This document shows, one piece after another, positions 42,430-51,642 of a stretch of 64,000 bases of DNA. This DNA is from Lientehia hominis (lineage in GTDB: Bacteria > Bacillota > Clostridia > Lachnospirales > Lachnospiraceae): NCBI RefSeq assembly GCF_021044755.1, contig NZ_JAJNOR010000006.1, forward strand, positions 1 to 64,000, read 5' to 3'. The notes below the pieces were generated by a model that saw only the letters and a program-made list of their open reading frames with translations, ran no database searches and had not been told where the DNA came from. The first letter of the stretch is position 1. Every line of letters starts with the position of its first letter. The position numbers and the translations under genes were made by a program.

Positions 42430-42642
42430 CTATTTAATTTTATTATTCCCCGTCTTCTGCCGGTTATGACCGCGGTAAGATTCCGAAAGCCTTTCCCTGT
42501 CCTCCGGATCCATTTCCACCCATTTTGTATAAGGAACATCGCATATCTTCATCGCCGTCCCGCAATGATAGCAGTTTGCTTTCAGGAACTTGGATACCAC
42601 TCTCGCCTTACCGCACTCCGGACATATGAACACCCGAATCAC
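42430..42642 (-). CDS. Small zinc-ribbon protein
   Basis: A 70-residue protein with two CxxC knuckles, CPECGKARVV and NCYHCG, about 18 residues apart, as in zinc ribbons. The rest is charged (MDPEDRERLSESYRGHNRQK). It starts with GTG four bases after GAGGGAG. Function unknown; the Zn ribbon could bind nucleic acid or a protein partner. It stands between prfA and the antiporter gene on the same strand. Confidence 0.7.
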   Translation of the reverse strand: MIRVFICPECGKARVVSKFLKANCYHCGTAMKICDVPYTKWVEMDPEDRERLSESYRGHNRQKTGNNKIK

Positions 42643-42672
42643 TGTACTCCCTCTTTTCCGCGGCCTGCCATA

Positions 42673-43746
42673 TCATATCTCCTGCAGACTGCTCAGCTTA
42701 GCAGCCTGGTCGGCCGCGATCAGACTGTCAATGATCTCATACAAATCCCCGTCCATGACGGAATCAATCTTGTAGAGGGTCAGCTTGATCCTGTGCTCTG
42801 TCACCCGTCCCTGCGGGAAATTATATGTCCTGATCTTCTCAGAACGGTCGCCCGTTCCGATCTGGCTTCTTCTTTCTTCCGCTTCCGCATTCTGCTTCTT
42901 TGCCAGCTCAAGGTCATATAACCGGGAACGCAGCACCTTCAGCGCCTTATCCTTGTTTTTAAGCTGTGATTTCTCGTCCTGACAGGAGATAACGATCCCG
43001 GTGGGAATGTGGGTCAGCCGGACTGCCGAGTCCGTCGTATTTACACACTGTCCGCCGTTTCCGGAAGCACGGAACACGTCAAATTTACAATCGTTCATAT
43101 CGAGCTGAACATCCACCTCTTCCGCCTCCGGCATGATTGCCACCGTGCTGGTGGAGGTGTGGATACGGCCGCCGGATTCCGTAGCCGGTACACGCTGTAC
43201 CCGGTGGACTCCGCTCTCATACTTGAGTTTAGAATAGGCGCCGTGGCCGGAAATCATGAAGATCACTTCCTTCATGCCGCCAATCCCGCTCTCATTTACG
43301 CTGATCATCTCCACCTTCCAGCGGTTTCGCTCGGCGAAACGGCTGTACATCCGGTAAAGTTCCGCGGAAAACAGAGCCGCTTCATCCCCGCCGGCGCCGG
43401 CGCGGATCTCCACGATAACATTCTTATCGTCATTGGGGTCCTTGGGAAGAAGCAGGATCTTAAGCTCCTTCTCCAGTTCTTCTATCTTTTTCTTCGCAGA
43501 TGCCAGCTCTTCCTTGAGCATCTCACGCATCTCCTCGTCGTTCTCATCCTCCAGCATCGCCAGACTGTCCTCTGCGTCCTGCCTGGCTCCTTTATAATCC
43601 TTGTATGCCTCCACAATAGGAGCCAGATCCGTCTGTTCCTTCATCAGTCTGCGGAACTTCGTCTGGTCCTCCACTACATAAGGATTATTCAGCTCTTCCA
43701 TTATTTCCTCGAACCGAACAAGAATATCATCCAGCCTGTCGAACAT
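42673..43746 (-). CDS. prfA: Peptide chain release factor 1
   Basis: A 357-residue RF1 that ends translation at UAA and UAG. It has the codon-recognition PAT in RVPATES (about 187), the GGQ motif in GNGGQCVNTTDS (about 230) that triggers peptide release, and KNKDKALKVLRSRLYDLEL. I use the ATG at 43746, with GGAGG seven bases before; the longer frame to 43779 overlaps prmC. It is followed by small genes and preceded by prmC, which methylates the Gln of GGQ. Confidence 0.95.
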   Translation of the reverse strand: MFDRLDDILVRFEEIMEELNNPYVVEDQTKFRRLMKEQTDLAPIVEAYKDYKGARQDAEDSLAMLEDENDEEMREMLKEELASAKKKIEELEKELKILLLPKDPNDDKNVIVEIRAGAGGDEAALFSAELYRMYSRFAERNRWKVEMISVNESGIGGMKEVIFMISGHGAYSKLKYESGVHRVQRVPATESGGRIHTSTSTVAIMPEAEEVDVQLDMNDCKFDVFRASGNGGQCVNTTDSAVRLTHIPTGIVISCQDEKSQLKNKDKALKVLRSRLYDLELAKKQNAEAEERRSQIGTGDRSEKIRTYNFPQGRVTEHRIKLTLYKIDSVMDGDLYEIIDSLIAADQAAKLSSLQEI

Positions 43747-43771
43747 GGCAGTTCCTCCTTGTCTCGCTCTG

Positions 43772-44674
43772 TCAGTCAAGTCTCCTGACGGCAGCTTTCA
43801 CCACCCGGTCCCTTCCTGTCAGATCTTTTATAATCTCTATATCACGGAAGCCGGCCTCCATGAGAGCCGATTCCACACCTGTTCCCTGATTCCATCCAAT
43901 TTCCAGATAGATCTCGCCGTCCGAGGTCAGATACCCAGCGGCTTCCGAGGCTATTCTCCTGTAAAAGGCCAGCCCGTCCTTCTCCCCGTCCAGGGCAAGT
44001 AAAGGCTCATGCTCCCTCACCTCCGGCTCCAGTCCCTCAATATCCCGGCTGGGGATATACGGCGGATTGGATACGATGACCTGAAACCGCTCACCCGGCT
44101 TTTCTTTAAAAGCTCCGAACAGATCAGACTGCAGAACACGGCAGCAGTCTTTGCATCCTAGGCGGCATATATTTTCCCGTGCTACGCGCAGTGCGTCGGC
44201 AGAGATATCGCTGAGCGTCACCTGCAGCTCCGGATATCCCCGCAGATAGTGTGCCAGGCTGATTCCAATACAGCCGGAACCCGTACAGAGATCCAGTATG
44301 TGCAGCCCTTCAGCCCCGGCACGCGTTCTTCTCACATCTTCCAGCACCCGCTCCACCAGTGTCTCCGTGTCCTGGCGGGGTATCAGCACATGTTCATTCA
44401 CGCGGAAAGAAAGCCCCATGAATTCCTGTTCGCCCAAAATATACTGAAGCGGAATCCGCGCTCCTCTGCGCTCTACCATGGAACGAAACCGTGCCACGGT
44501 ATCTGTTTCTTCTTCCTCTGCTGTACAGTCTCTTTTTAAATAATACCCGGCTCTGTCCATGGAAAAGCAGCTGGAAAACAAATACCAGGCATCCAGACTC
44601 CATTCCTCCACCTGATGCCCGGAAAGGAATGTCTCCGCTTCTTTTAAAAGCCCGCCATATGTCCTCCGTTCCAT
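43772..44674 (-). CDS. prmC: Release factor glutamine methyltransferase
   Basis: A 300-residue SAM-dependent enzyme that methylates the GGQ glutamine of release factors. The N-terminal helical domain covers about 1-85. The methyltransferase fold follows, with ILDLCTGSGCIGI (SAM loop, about 124-136) and the catalytic NPPY in VIVSNPPYIPS (about 205). It lies 25 bases before prfA, its substrate gene, which is the usual arrangement. Confidence 0.95.
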   Translation of the reverse strand: MERRTYGGLLKEAETFLSGHQVEEWSLDAWYLFSSCFSMDRAGYYLKRDCTAEEEETDTVARFRSMVERRGARIPLQYILGEQEFMGLSFRVNEHVLIPRQDTETLVERVLEDVRRTRAGAEGLHILDLCTGSGCIGISLAHYLRGYPELQVTLSDISADALRVARENICRLGCKDCCRVLQSDLFGAFKEKPGERFQVIVSNPPYIPSRDIEGLEPEVREHEPLLALDGEKDGLAFYRRIASEAAGYLTSDGEIYLEIGWNQGTGVESALMEAGFRDIEIIKDLTGRDRVVKAAVRRLD

Positions 44675-44685
44675 GGTCCTGCCTC

Positions 44686-45603
44686 CTAAGAAAATGTCCT
44701 GCCGAAATTCTCTTCTTCGTACTTCTTCCAGTCAAAGACCTCTTCCACGGAACGAATGGCCACCTCGATCATATCATCATCCGGTTCCCTGGTCGTAAGA
44801 CCCTGCAGCCAAAGCCCCGGCTTGCTGATCAGATTTATCAGCCAATTCTCACTGCTTCCCGCAAGCTTAAGAATCTCATAAGAGATACCTGCGATCACAG
44901 GAATCAGCAGAATACGCAGCAGGACTCTGAGCCACACCACATCGGTCTGGATGACCATGGAGAACACGATACTCACAATAACCACGAACAGCAAAAAGCT
45001 TGTCCCGCAGCGTTTATGGCGCTTGGAGCTCTTTCTTACATTTTCCACGTTAAGCTCCAGACCATGCTCTACACAATTTATACATTTATGCTCGGCCCCA
45101 TGATACATGAACACCCTGCGGATATCCTTCATCAGAGAGATCAAGAGCACATACCCGATGAATATAGCCAGGCGGATCAGACCCTCGATCAGGCCCATGA
45201 GAGCCCTGGATTCGATAAAGCTCCGAAACAGGCTGGCCAGGAAGAGAGGAAGAATCATAAAGATCCCCACGGCCAAAATGACTGATACGCACATGGTGAT
45301 TCCCATGATGACGCTTTCCTTCTTTTTTTCCCTTTCGTCCTTTTCTTTTTCCTCTTCCTCCTCATAAAAGCTGGCGGAAAATGTGAGGATTTTCATGCCC
45401 AGGCGAAGAGAATCCACAAAATTAAAAATTCCTCTTATGAAAGGAATGTTGAATGCCTTGTGTTTTTCTGTAAAAGACTGATACGTGTCAACCGCTACTT
45501 CTATTTCCTGATCTGGTTTTCTGACCGCGACGGCGTATACATCCTTGTTCCGCATCATCACGCCTTCAATAACCGCCTGGCCTCCGATACCCGATGATCT
45601 CAT
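44686..45603 (-). CDS. DUF1385 membrane protein (YqhQ-like)
   Basis: A 305-residue protein with the N-terminal signature GIGGQAVIEGVMMRNKDVYA and about five hydrophobic segments. It carries the conserved MYHGAEHKCINCVEHGLELN (His and Cys residues) and HKRCGTSFLLFV. It is always near prmC/prfA and rpmE/rho in Clostridia. Function unknown. GGTGG lies eight bases before the ATG at 45603, better than the ATG at 45624. Confidence 0.88.
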   Translation of the reverse strand: MRSSGIGGQAVIEGVMMRNKDVYAVAVRKPDQEIEVAVDTYQSFTEKHKAFNIPFIRGIFNFVDSLRLGMKILTFSASFYEEEEEKEKDEREKKKESVIMGITMCVSVILAVGIFMILPLFLASLFRSFIESRALMGLIEGLIRLAIFIGYVLLISLMKDIRRVFMYHGAEHKCINCVEHGLELNVENVRKSSKRHKRCGTSFLLFVVIVSIVFSMVIQTDVVWLRVLLRILLIPVIAGISYEILKLAGSSENWLINLISKPGLWLQGLTTREPDDDMIEVAIRSVEEVFDWKKYEEENFGRTFS

Positions 45604-45663
45604 CCGGCTTTCCACCTTTCGCATATATTATAACTGGGAGAGTTCAAGGACCTTTCCCATAGA

Positions 45664-45707
45664 ATAAAAAAGGCTGAGATTCCACAGATAATACGAAATC
45701 TCAACCT
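45664..45707 (-). terminator. Intrinsic terminator after rpmE
   Basis: On the reverse strand GGTTGAGATTTC (45706 downward) pairs with GGAATCTCAGCC, followed by six T. It stands between rpmE and the DUF1385 gene, so the two may be only partly cotranscribed. Confidence 0.85.
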
Positions 45708-45724
45708 CATCATTGTGCATAGCC

Positions 45725-45934
45725 TTATTTTTCTGTGTTAACACCATACTTACGGTTAAACTTCTCGATACGTCCGCGGGCGGATGCAGCTTTCTGTTGT
45801 CCTGTATAGAACGGATGGCATTTGGAACAGATCTCTACGTGAATGTCTTCTTTGGTAGAGCCAGTCACGAATTCATTTCCGCAGTTACACACAACCTTTG
45901 CCTGATGATAATCAGGATGGATTCCTTCTCTCAT
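45725..45934 (-). CDS. rpmE: Ribosomal protein bL31, zinc-binding type
   Basis: A 69-residue bL31 starting MREGIHPDYH, with the zinc cysteines in VCNCGN and CSKCHPFYTG. It binds at the central protuberance of the 50S subunit. I use the ATG at 45934, with GAGAGGTG upstream; the longer frame to 46033 would run through the leader and promoter. It has its own promoter after rho and a hairpin leader. Confidence 0.95.
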   Translation of the reverse strand: MREGIHPDYHQAKVVCNCGNEFVTGSTKEDIHVEICSKCHPFYTGQQKAASARGRIEKFNRKYGVNTEK

Positions 45935-46003
45935 GCTTTTCACCTCTCTTATGGTTCTTTCTATCGCTTGACGCACAAGCGCCCATCTTCTTTTAAAACA
46001 GCG
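45935..46003 (-). ncRNA. Candidate bL31 autoregulatory leader
   Basis: The roughly 70-base leader between the promoter and rpmE contains a stem pairing CGCTTG with CAAGCG around a 5-base loop. Firmicute rpmE genes are known to carry ribosomal-protein leaders (an L31-Firmicutes type is described). I cannot confirm a match by eye. Confidence 0.35.
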
Positions 46004-46009
46004 AAGTTT

Positions 46010-46038
46010 ATTATAACATAAGGTTTCTTTCATTGCAA
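46010..46038 (-). promoter_or_regulatory. Promoter of rpmE
   Basis: On the reverse strand there is TTGCAA (46038-46033), a 17-base spacer and a perfect TATAAT (46015-46010), between rho and rpmE. Confidence 0.8.
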
Positions 46039-46055
46039 GTATTTTGGGGCTTTTT

Positions 46056-47447
46056 TTATATTTTCATCTTGCCGACCATATCCATGAATTCCTTATTGTT
46101 TCTCGTATGTTTGAACAAATCCAGAATCCTCTCCACCGCTTCATCCGACTTCATTCCGCCAGTGGCTTTCCGCACGGTCTCCACTGCCGCCTGCTCCTCC
46201 TTTGTAAGGAGCAGGTCATCTCTGCGGGTACCGGATTTCAAGATATCGATAGCCGGAAAAATACGCTTCTCCGACAGCTTCCGGTTCAGCATAAGCTCCA
46301 TGTTTCCTGTACCTTTGAATTCCTCAAACACCACGTCATCCATACGGCTTCCGGTCTCGACAAGCGCTGTGGCCAATATGGTCAGGCTTCCGCCCTCCCG
46401 CATGTTTCTCGCGGCTCCGAAAAACCGTTTTGGCATGTGGAGCGCCGCCGGGTCAAGGCCGCCCGACAAAGTCCTGCCGCTTGGCGCCACCGTCAGGTTA
46501 TATGCCCTTGCCAGTCTCGTAATGCTGTCCAGCAGGATCACCACGTCGCGCTTATGCTCCACCAGACGCTTCGCCCTCTCCAGCACCATCTCTGAAACAC
46601 GTTTATGATGCTCCGGCAGTTCATCAAAGGTGGAATAGATGACCTCCACATTGGGACCTTCAATAGACTCCTTGATGTCCGTCACTTCCTCCGGCCGTTC
46701 ATCTATCAGCAGAACGATCAAGTGCATATCTCTATGGTTGCCGGTCACCGCCTTGGCGACCTCCTTTAGCAGCGTGGTCTTTCCGGCTTTGGGCTGGGAA
46801 GCTATCATCCCCCTCTGCCCTTTGCCGATGGGAGACAGCAGATCCACGATACGCATGGCTATACTCCCTCCAGACATCTCCAAATGTATCCTGGAATTGG
46901 GGAAAATAGGAGTCAGATCTTCAAAGTTCGGTCTTTTTTCCGCGATTCCGACCGGCAGTCCGTTGATCTTGGAAACGTATAAAAGCGCAGCGAATTTCTC
47001 CGAAGAGGTTTTCACCCGTTTGCTTCCGCTGACGATGTCTCCTGTCTTCAGGTTGAATCGGCGTATCTGAGAGGGGGAGACATAGACGTCATTCTCACCG
47101 GGCAGGTAGTTTTCGCACCGGATAAAACCGAATCCGTCCGGCATTACCTCCAGGATTCCATGGGCCGGAATTCCGCTGTCCAGATTCTGAAGCTCCTCAG
47201 GATTGATATTCGGCGCCACAGAGGGCTGTCTCCTGACAAAAGGAGCGGCAGCCTGCTCTCTGACCGGCTGGACAGCCGGCTCCACAGCATCCACGGCCGT
47301 TTCCTCTTCTTTTTCCTTTGTTTCATTGGCTTCCAGAATACAGCTGATAAGCTCCGCTTTTCTCTGTGCCGTGATATTTTTAACCCCAAAGTCTTTTGCA
47401 ATTCCGCGCAGCTGCGCCAGAGACAGGGTTTCCAGTTTCTCCCTCAT
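46056..47447 (-). CDS. rho: Transcription termination factor Rho
   Basis: A 463-residue Rho, the RNA-dependent hexameric helicase that ends untranslated transcripts. The N-terminal SAP-like part (about 1-40), a Glu/Val/Ala-rich linker, and the RNA-binding OB fold with DGFGFIRCENYLPGENDVYV (about 104-123) lead to the ATPase domain. That has SQPKAGKTTLLKE (Walker A, about 215), LLIDERPEEVTD and LDSITRLARAYN. I start at 47447, with AAAGGAGA just upstream. Confidence 0.95.
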   Translation of the reverse strand: MREKLETLSLAQLRGIAKDFGVKNITAQRKAELISCILEANETKEKEEETAVDAVEPAVQPVREQAAAPFVRRQPSVAPNINPEELQNLDSGIPAHGILEVMPDGFGFIRCENYLPGENDVYVSPSQIRRFNLKTGDIVSGSKRVKTSSEKFAALLYVSKINGLPVGIAEKRPNFEDLTPIFPNSRIHLEMSGGSIAMRIVDLLSPIGKGQRGMIASQPKAGKTTLLKEVAKAVTGNHRDMHLIVLLIDERPEEVTDIKESIEGPNVEVIYSTFDELPEHHKRVSEMVLERAKRLVEHKRDVVILLDSITRLARAYNLTVAPSGRTLSGGLDPAALHMPKRFFGAARNMREGGSLTILATALVETGSRMDDVVFEEFKGTGNMELMLNRKLSEKRIFPAIDILKSGTRRDDLLLTKEEQAAVETVRKATGGMKSDEAVERILDLFKHTRNNKEFMDMVGKMKI

Positions 47448-47602
47448 AGGCTCTCCTTTTCTTTCTATATTCCATCTATATTCCATCAATCGGGGGGATC
47501 CATAAAGACTGCTGCCGCGAAAGCGGCAAAATAGATTTTCAGATTCTGGTAATAATCTTAAGTGTGTTTCATATTATACAACAAATGCGGGAAATTTACA
47601 AC

Positions 47603-47631
47603 TTGATTTCATTTTCTAAACTTGGTATGAT
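47603..47631 (+). promoter_or_regulatory. Promoter of the DUF4364 gene
   Basis: TTGATT (47603-47608), a 17-base spacer and TATGAT (47626-47631), about 45 bases before the ATG at 47677. Confidence 0.6.
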
Positions 47632-47676
47632 AAAAACATTGACAGATTTTGTAGAAATTTGGAAGGAGACGCACTG

Positions 47677-48195
47677 ATGTCCGAGCCATTGACCCTATAC
47701 AAATTAATGATTTTATATATGCTGAAGCAGGTGAAGTTTCCACTTGCCAACGCCCAGATCTCTGAATTCTTCCTGGACAAGGAGTACACCACTTACTTCA
47801 CCCTCCAGCAGGCGCTGTCCGAGCTCATCGAATCTCATCTCATCAAGCTGGAATCTACCCGGAACAGCTCTCGTTATGAGATCACAAGAGAAGGGGAGGA
47901 GACCTTGTCTTTTTTCGGCAAAAAAATCTCTTCTGCCATCATTGAGGACATCGATACCTATTTGAAGGAAAATAAAGTACGCCTCCGCGACGAGGTGGGC
48001 CTCATTTCCGATTATTACAAATCCACCAATCAAGACTATGTGGTCCACTGTGCCATCCGTGAGGGAAAAACCCAGCTCCTGGAAGTAAATATCTCCGTAC
48101 CGGATAAAGAACAGGCGGAGCATATGTGCAGCCGTTGGAATAAGGAAAGCCAGCAGATATACTCCGCCATCATGCAGAGCCTTATGAAGGAGTGA
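47677..48195 (+). CDS. DUF4364 family protein
   Basis: A 172-residue protein starting MSEPLTLYKLMILYMLKQVK. The first 85 residues look like a winged helix (NAQISEFFLDKEYTTYFTLQ; IESHLIKLESTRNSSRYEIT), and the rest is mixed. I recognise it as DUF4364, a PadR-like small regulator-type family common in Clostridia without assigned role. AAGGAG lies nine bases before the ATG at 47677. It converges with the TelA gene; the ends touch at 48195/48196. Confidence 0.85.
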   Translation: MSEPLTLYKLMILYMLKQVKFPLANAQISEFFLDKEYTTYFTLQQALSELIESHLIKLESTRNSSRYEITREGEETLSFFGKKISSAIIEDIDTYLKENKVRLRDEVGLISDYYKSTNQDYVVHCAIREGKTQLLEVNISVPDKEQAEHMCSRWNKESQQIYSAIMQSLMKE

Positions 48196-49338
48196 TCACC
48201 GCTTTCCAATATCCAGAAGCTTTGCTTTCAGTTCACTTTCCAGGCGGTTCATCTCCACCTCCGCTTCTGCCCTCTTCTGCCGGCCTTCTTCCTGGATGTG
48301 GAGCACTTCGTCCAGCGTCGAGATCAGCGTTTCGTTAGTCGTACGCAGGGTCTCCATATCTACGATTCCCCGTTCCGATTCTTTTGCCACTTCCACTGAC
48401 GCTGTCTTAAGTGCCGCTGCATTTCTGCTCAGCAGTTCATTGGTCATATCTGATACTTTCCTCTGCGCCTCAACTGCCTGTGCCGAATGGGCAGCTCCCA
48501 AAGCCAGTACCATCTGATTCTTCCAAAGAGGAATCGTATTTACGATCGTCGACTGGATTTTCTCCACCATAACGGTATCATTGTCCTGAACCAACCGTAT
48601 CTGAGGCGCCGTCTGCATCGCGATCATCCTGGTGAGCTCCAGATCATGAAGCTTTTTTTCAAACCGGCTGCAGCGCGCGTCCAAATCTCTGGCCGCCTGA
48701 GCGTCCTCCGGCAGACCGCTTCTCTCCGCTTTCGCCCGCAGCCCCGGAAGCTCTGTCTCCCGAACGGCATACAGCTTCTTTTTTCCCGCCAGAATATACA
48801 TGGACAATTCTTTAAAATAAGTCAGGTTCAGATCATACATTTTATCCAGCATGGCCGCGTCCTTCAAAAGCTGTACCTGATGGGTTTCCAGTACCTTGCA
48901 GATTTTATCCACGTTTGCCTCTGTCTTGGCATATTTTGCTTTTACGGCTGTGATCTTATTGGAGGATTTTTTAAAAAAGCCAAGGAAACCCTTTTCTTCC
49001 TCCGCGTCGAAGCTTCTCAGCTCTGTCACAACGCCGGCCAGCAGATCTCCGATCTCGCCCAAATCCTTTGTTCTCACATTATCCAGAGCTGCTTCTGAAA
49101 AATCTGCCATCTTTTTCTGAGCCCCCGCACCATACTGCAGCACGGCGGCAGAATCGCTCAGATCAATCTGACCGGAGAAAGCATCCACCATCTTCTTTTC
49201 CTCTTCTGACAAGATGCTGTCGTCCCATTTGGAAATCGGCGGCTCTTCTGTTTTTACAGGCAAATCCTCCTGATCTGTTTCAAAAGGGTTCAGTGTCAGC
49301 ACCGGCTCCTTCACCGGCATATCCCATTCCTTGCTCAT
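48196..49338 (-). CDS. TelA-like toxic anion resistance family protein
   Basis: A 380-residue helical, coiled-coil-rich protein of the TelA family. GFLGFFKKSSNKITAVKAKY is at about 138, the conserved LDKMYDLNLTYFKELSMYIL near 190, and PQIRLVQDNDTVMVEKIQST near 268. Family members are linked to tellurite or envelope stress tolerance; the mechanism is unknown. Its start overlaps the stop of the XpaC-like gene as ATGA, so the pair is made together. Confidence 0.88.
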   Translation of the reverse strand: MSKEWDMPVKEPVLTLNPFETDQEDLPVKTEEPPISKWDDSILSEEEKKMVDAFSGQIDLSDSAAVLQYGAGAQKKMADFSEAALDNVRTKDLGEIGDLLAGVVTELRSFDAEEEKGFLGFFKKSSNKITAVKAKYAKTEANVDKICKVLETHQVQLLKDAAMLDKMYDLNLTYFKELSMYILAGKKKLYAVRETELPGLRAKAERSGLPEDAQAARDLDARCSRFEKKLHDLELTRMIAMQTAPQIRLVQDNDTVMVEKIQSTIVNTIPLWKNQMVLALGAAHSAQAVEAQRKVSDMTNELLSRNAAALKTASVEVAKESERGIVDMETLRTTNETLISTLDEVLHIQEEGRQKRAEAEVEMNRLESELKAKLLDIGKR

Positions 49339-50531
49339 CGTCTCTCTCCTCCTGTATCACGCCGCTTATCAAACCCGCCTTCTGACAGCCCTTCCTGCGC
49401 CAGTATCGTCTTCAGCACGGATATATCCGTAGAAACATCCCAGGCCGTATCCTGAAACAAACTGTCCAGCAGCTTTTCAAAGGCTATATTCAAGGTGCCC
49501 AGCGTCTCTTCGATCTCTTTCTTGGAGCTTATGATGTTATCTCCCTGAACCGGCTGCCGGTCCAGCTCCTCATACGCCTCCAGCAGCTTCACCGTAGTAG
49601 GAAGATAATATTCCATCAATTTATGGATATCCTCCACGTTTTCCGGATGCCGCTCCACTCGGTCAAAGATTCGTTTGATGACCAGCTCCATCCTGGATAT
49701 CTTCTCCGATATTTCTTCACCGGGAATGGCGTCGTTGCATCTCCGGATTCTTTTCAAATAATCCGCGCCGGCCTGAATCACCGCATCTGTCTCTCCAGAC
49801 ACCACCGGCCCGCACTCTTCCTCTTCTCTCTGAATCTCCGCCTGGTGAATAGTCTCTTTATACTGAAGGTATGTGGCGTTGTCAATGATCAGGCATGTCT
49901 CCTGCTCATCCAGGTGCCCTTCCCGAAACCATTCTTTCTCAATCATCTTTTTAATATCCCGCGTCACATACTTTTTGCTCTTTCCTATATATTCGGATAA
50001 TTCCTTTAACTCACAGTACGTGCGTCCGCGCAGCCTCTCCACATACCGCCGGAACCGCTTCGCCATGGAAAGCTTGGTGGAACCGCTGCATACCATGACT
50101 GCTCCCGCTATAAAGACCGGAAGAAGACAATAATTCGCTATACGTACGCCGGCAATGCCGCCTATGGCCAGAGTGATCATGAATAAAACTGCCATGGCCA
50201 TCGCTGTACCAATCCCCAGTATATAGCCGCATACCGTGAGAGCGATGCCTCCGGCCCTGGTCCTTGCCGCAGAGTATTCCGAAAAAAGTGTACGTTTGTC
50301 CGCCGGTGTATAAGGCCTATTTCTGTTTTCTGCCCCCGTCTCCGGCGAAGACGCTTCTCTTGCCTTATTCCACTGGAAGCTGGCTCTCGATACGCCCTTT
50401 TCCACACCGTCCACAGCACTGTTAATGGCGCCCTTGATCGTCTGATTTAGTTTTCTGAAATCCTGGGAATTTACGGCATCCTGAATGATATTCCGAATAT
50501 CGTTCCCTAAATCGCGCCATTCCTGGTTCAT
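49335..50531 (-). CDS. XpaC-like 5-bromo-4-chloroindolyl phosphate hydrolysis family protein
   Basis: A 398-residue protein. The N-terminus is helical, two hydrophobic segments lie at about 100-120 and 130-155, then a long cytoplasmic helical region follows (CELKELSEYIGKSKKYVTRD; LMEYYLPTTVKLLEAYEELD). The last motif is typical of the XpaC family. It is paired with TelA, as in many Firmicutes. I use the ATG at 50531, with GGGGAGGAG upstream; the frame to 50669 is open but unsupported. Function unknown despite the family name. Confidence 0.83.
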   Translation of the reverse strand: MNQEWRDLGNDIRNIIQDAVNSQDFRKLNQTIKGAINSAVDGVEKGVSRASFQWNKAREASSPETGAENRNRPYTPADKRTLFSEYSAARTRAGGIALTVCGYILGIGTAMAMAVLFMITLAIGGIAGVRIANYCLLPVFIAGAVMVCSGSTKLSMAKRFRRYVERLRGRTYCELKELSEYIGKSKKYVTRDIKKMIEKEWFREGHLDEQETCLIIDNATYLQYKETIHQAEIQREEEECGPVVSGETDAVIQAGADYLKRIRRCNDAIPGEEISEKISRMELVIKRIFDRVERHPENVEDIHKLMEYYLPTTVKLLEAYEELDRQPVQGDNIISSKKEIEETLGTLNIAFEKLLDSLFQDTAWDVSTDISVLKTILAQEGLSEGGFDKRRDTGGERR

Positions 50532-50658
50532 TGTACAGTCTCCTCCCCGGGGGTCTTTGTCTTTTGGAAGAAATCCCGGGCGGCAAAATCCGCCCGGTCC
50601 TTCTCCACTGATGTAAATTATAGCGAAAACAGAATCAAAATGCAATGGAAACTGTCTG

Positions 50659-51369
50659 TCAATACGCAAACAGAGTTCCGTACCCCTTTATCTCCGCTTT
50701 TACGTCTATGGCTTTCAGCGCCGCCCAGAGACTGGCCTGATTGCTGGAGACCACCGGTATCCCCAGATCCTTTTCCAGGTCTTCCAGAACTTCTATGGTT
50801 CTGAAGTTGGTACAGCTGATAAACAAAATTTCCGTATTTTCCCTCACTGCGCCTTTGGCCAAACGATATGCCCGTTCCGGCGTCTGGCTGCGGATATCCG
50901 TCCCCTGGTCATAGCCCAGATGCGAGCCGCCGGTCATGCAGAATCCCTGTCTGGCAAAAAAGTCATGTTCAATGGCGCTTACCTCATCGTTATAAGGGCT
51001 CACTACCGTCAGATTCTTTTTGCCGAAAACCTTCAGGGCATCCAGCACAGCACCAGTGGTCGTGATGCTTTTACAATGAGCTTCCTCTGCAATCTGTTTT
51101 TGCAGTGCCTTTTCCCACTCCGGACCATTTACAAAGCTTCCGCTGGTACATCCATAAATGACCACATCCATATCTGCCGAGCCGAGAAGTCCGGCGCAGC
51201 GCTCCACATCTTCATCCTGTCTCTTCAGATCCTCTGTGCTGCATCCCATGGCGAACATGCGGCTGCAGTGGATGCTGACCCCTTCAGGCGCCATTTTCCA
51301 CAGTTCCGGTTCCATCGTCGTGTTCGCGGATGGAATGATGATCCCTATTTTACCGCGCCAACCATACAT
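50659..51369 (-). CDS. Maleate isomerase-like Asp/Glu racemase family protein
   Basis: A 236-residue member of the Asp/Glu racemase superfamily. KIGIIIPSANTTMEPELWKM at about 7-26 includes the PSANT motif of maleate cis-trans isomerases. The two catalytic cysteines are in VIYGCTSGSF (about 77) and FISCTNFRT (about 192). It could isomerise maleate or racemise a related acid; similar enzymes work in nicotinate breakdown. I use the ATG at 51369, with GGAGG upstream; the long frame to 51648 is not supported. Confidence 0.85.
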   Translation of the reverse strand: MYGWRGKIGIIIPSANTTMEPELWKMAPEGVSIHCSRMFAMGCSTEDLKRQDEDVERCAGLLGSADMDVVIYGCTSGSFVNGPEWEKALQKQIAEEAHCKSITTTGAVLDALKVFGKKNLTVVSPYNDEVSAIEHDFFARQGFCMTGGSHLGYDQGTDIRSQTPERAYRLAKGAVRENTEILFISCTNFRTIEVLEDLEKDLGIPVVSSNQASLWAALKAIDVKAEIKGYGTLFAY

Positions 51370-51481
51370 AATCCTACCTCCTATCTTAAAGATTTCCCAT
51401 AGAGTAACGTTCGAAAACCCGAAAACCTTCCCTGTATGTCGCACTTTTTTCAGAGGGGAAGCCCATTGTAAGATAACATTA

Positions 51482-51510
51482 ATCATACCGCAGGAAAGGA
51501 GAAAAGTAAA
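51482..51510 (-). promoter_or_regulatory. Candidate promoter of the maleate isomerase-like gene
   Basis: On the reverse strand there is TTTACT (51510-51505), a 17-base spacer and TATGAT (51487-51482). The -35 box lies inside the palindrome at 51504-51518. The rest of 51370-51689 holds only this and the terminator at 51643-51676. Confidence 0.5.
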
Positions 51511-51518
51511 GTTTACTT
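51504..51518. promoter_or_regulatory. Palindrome over the -35 box, possible operator
   Basis: AAGTAAA, one base, TTTACTT: a perfect 7-bp inverted repeat overlapping the -35 element of the maleate isomerase-like promoter. Its position suits a repressor site. Confidence 0.4.
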
Positions 51519-51642
51519 CTTCCGCATTTCCCACTCCATGGGGAGAAGCCCTCCCCCCTTCAGGCTCTCTGTTTCTTTTATGGACGTGTACGGCTCCGCT
51601 TACTTGGAACACTGCATGATCAGTATAATAGAATCTATAGGC

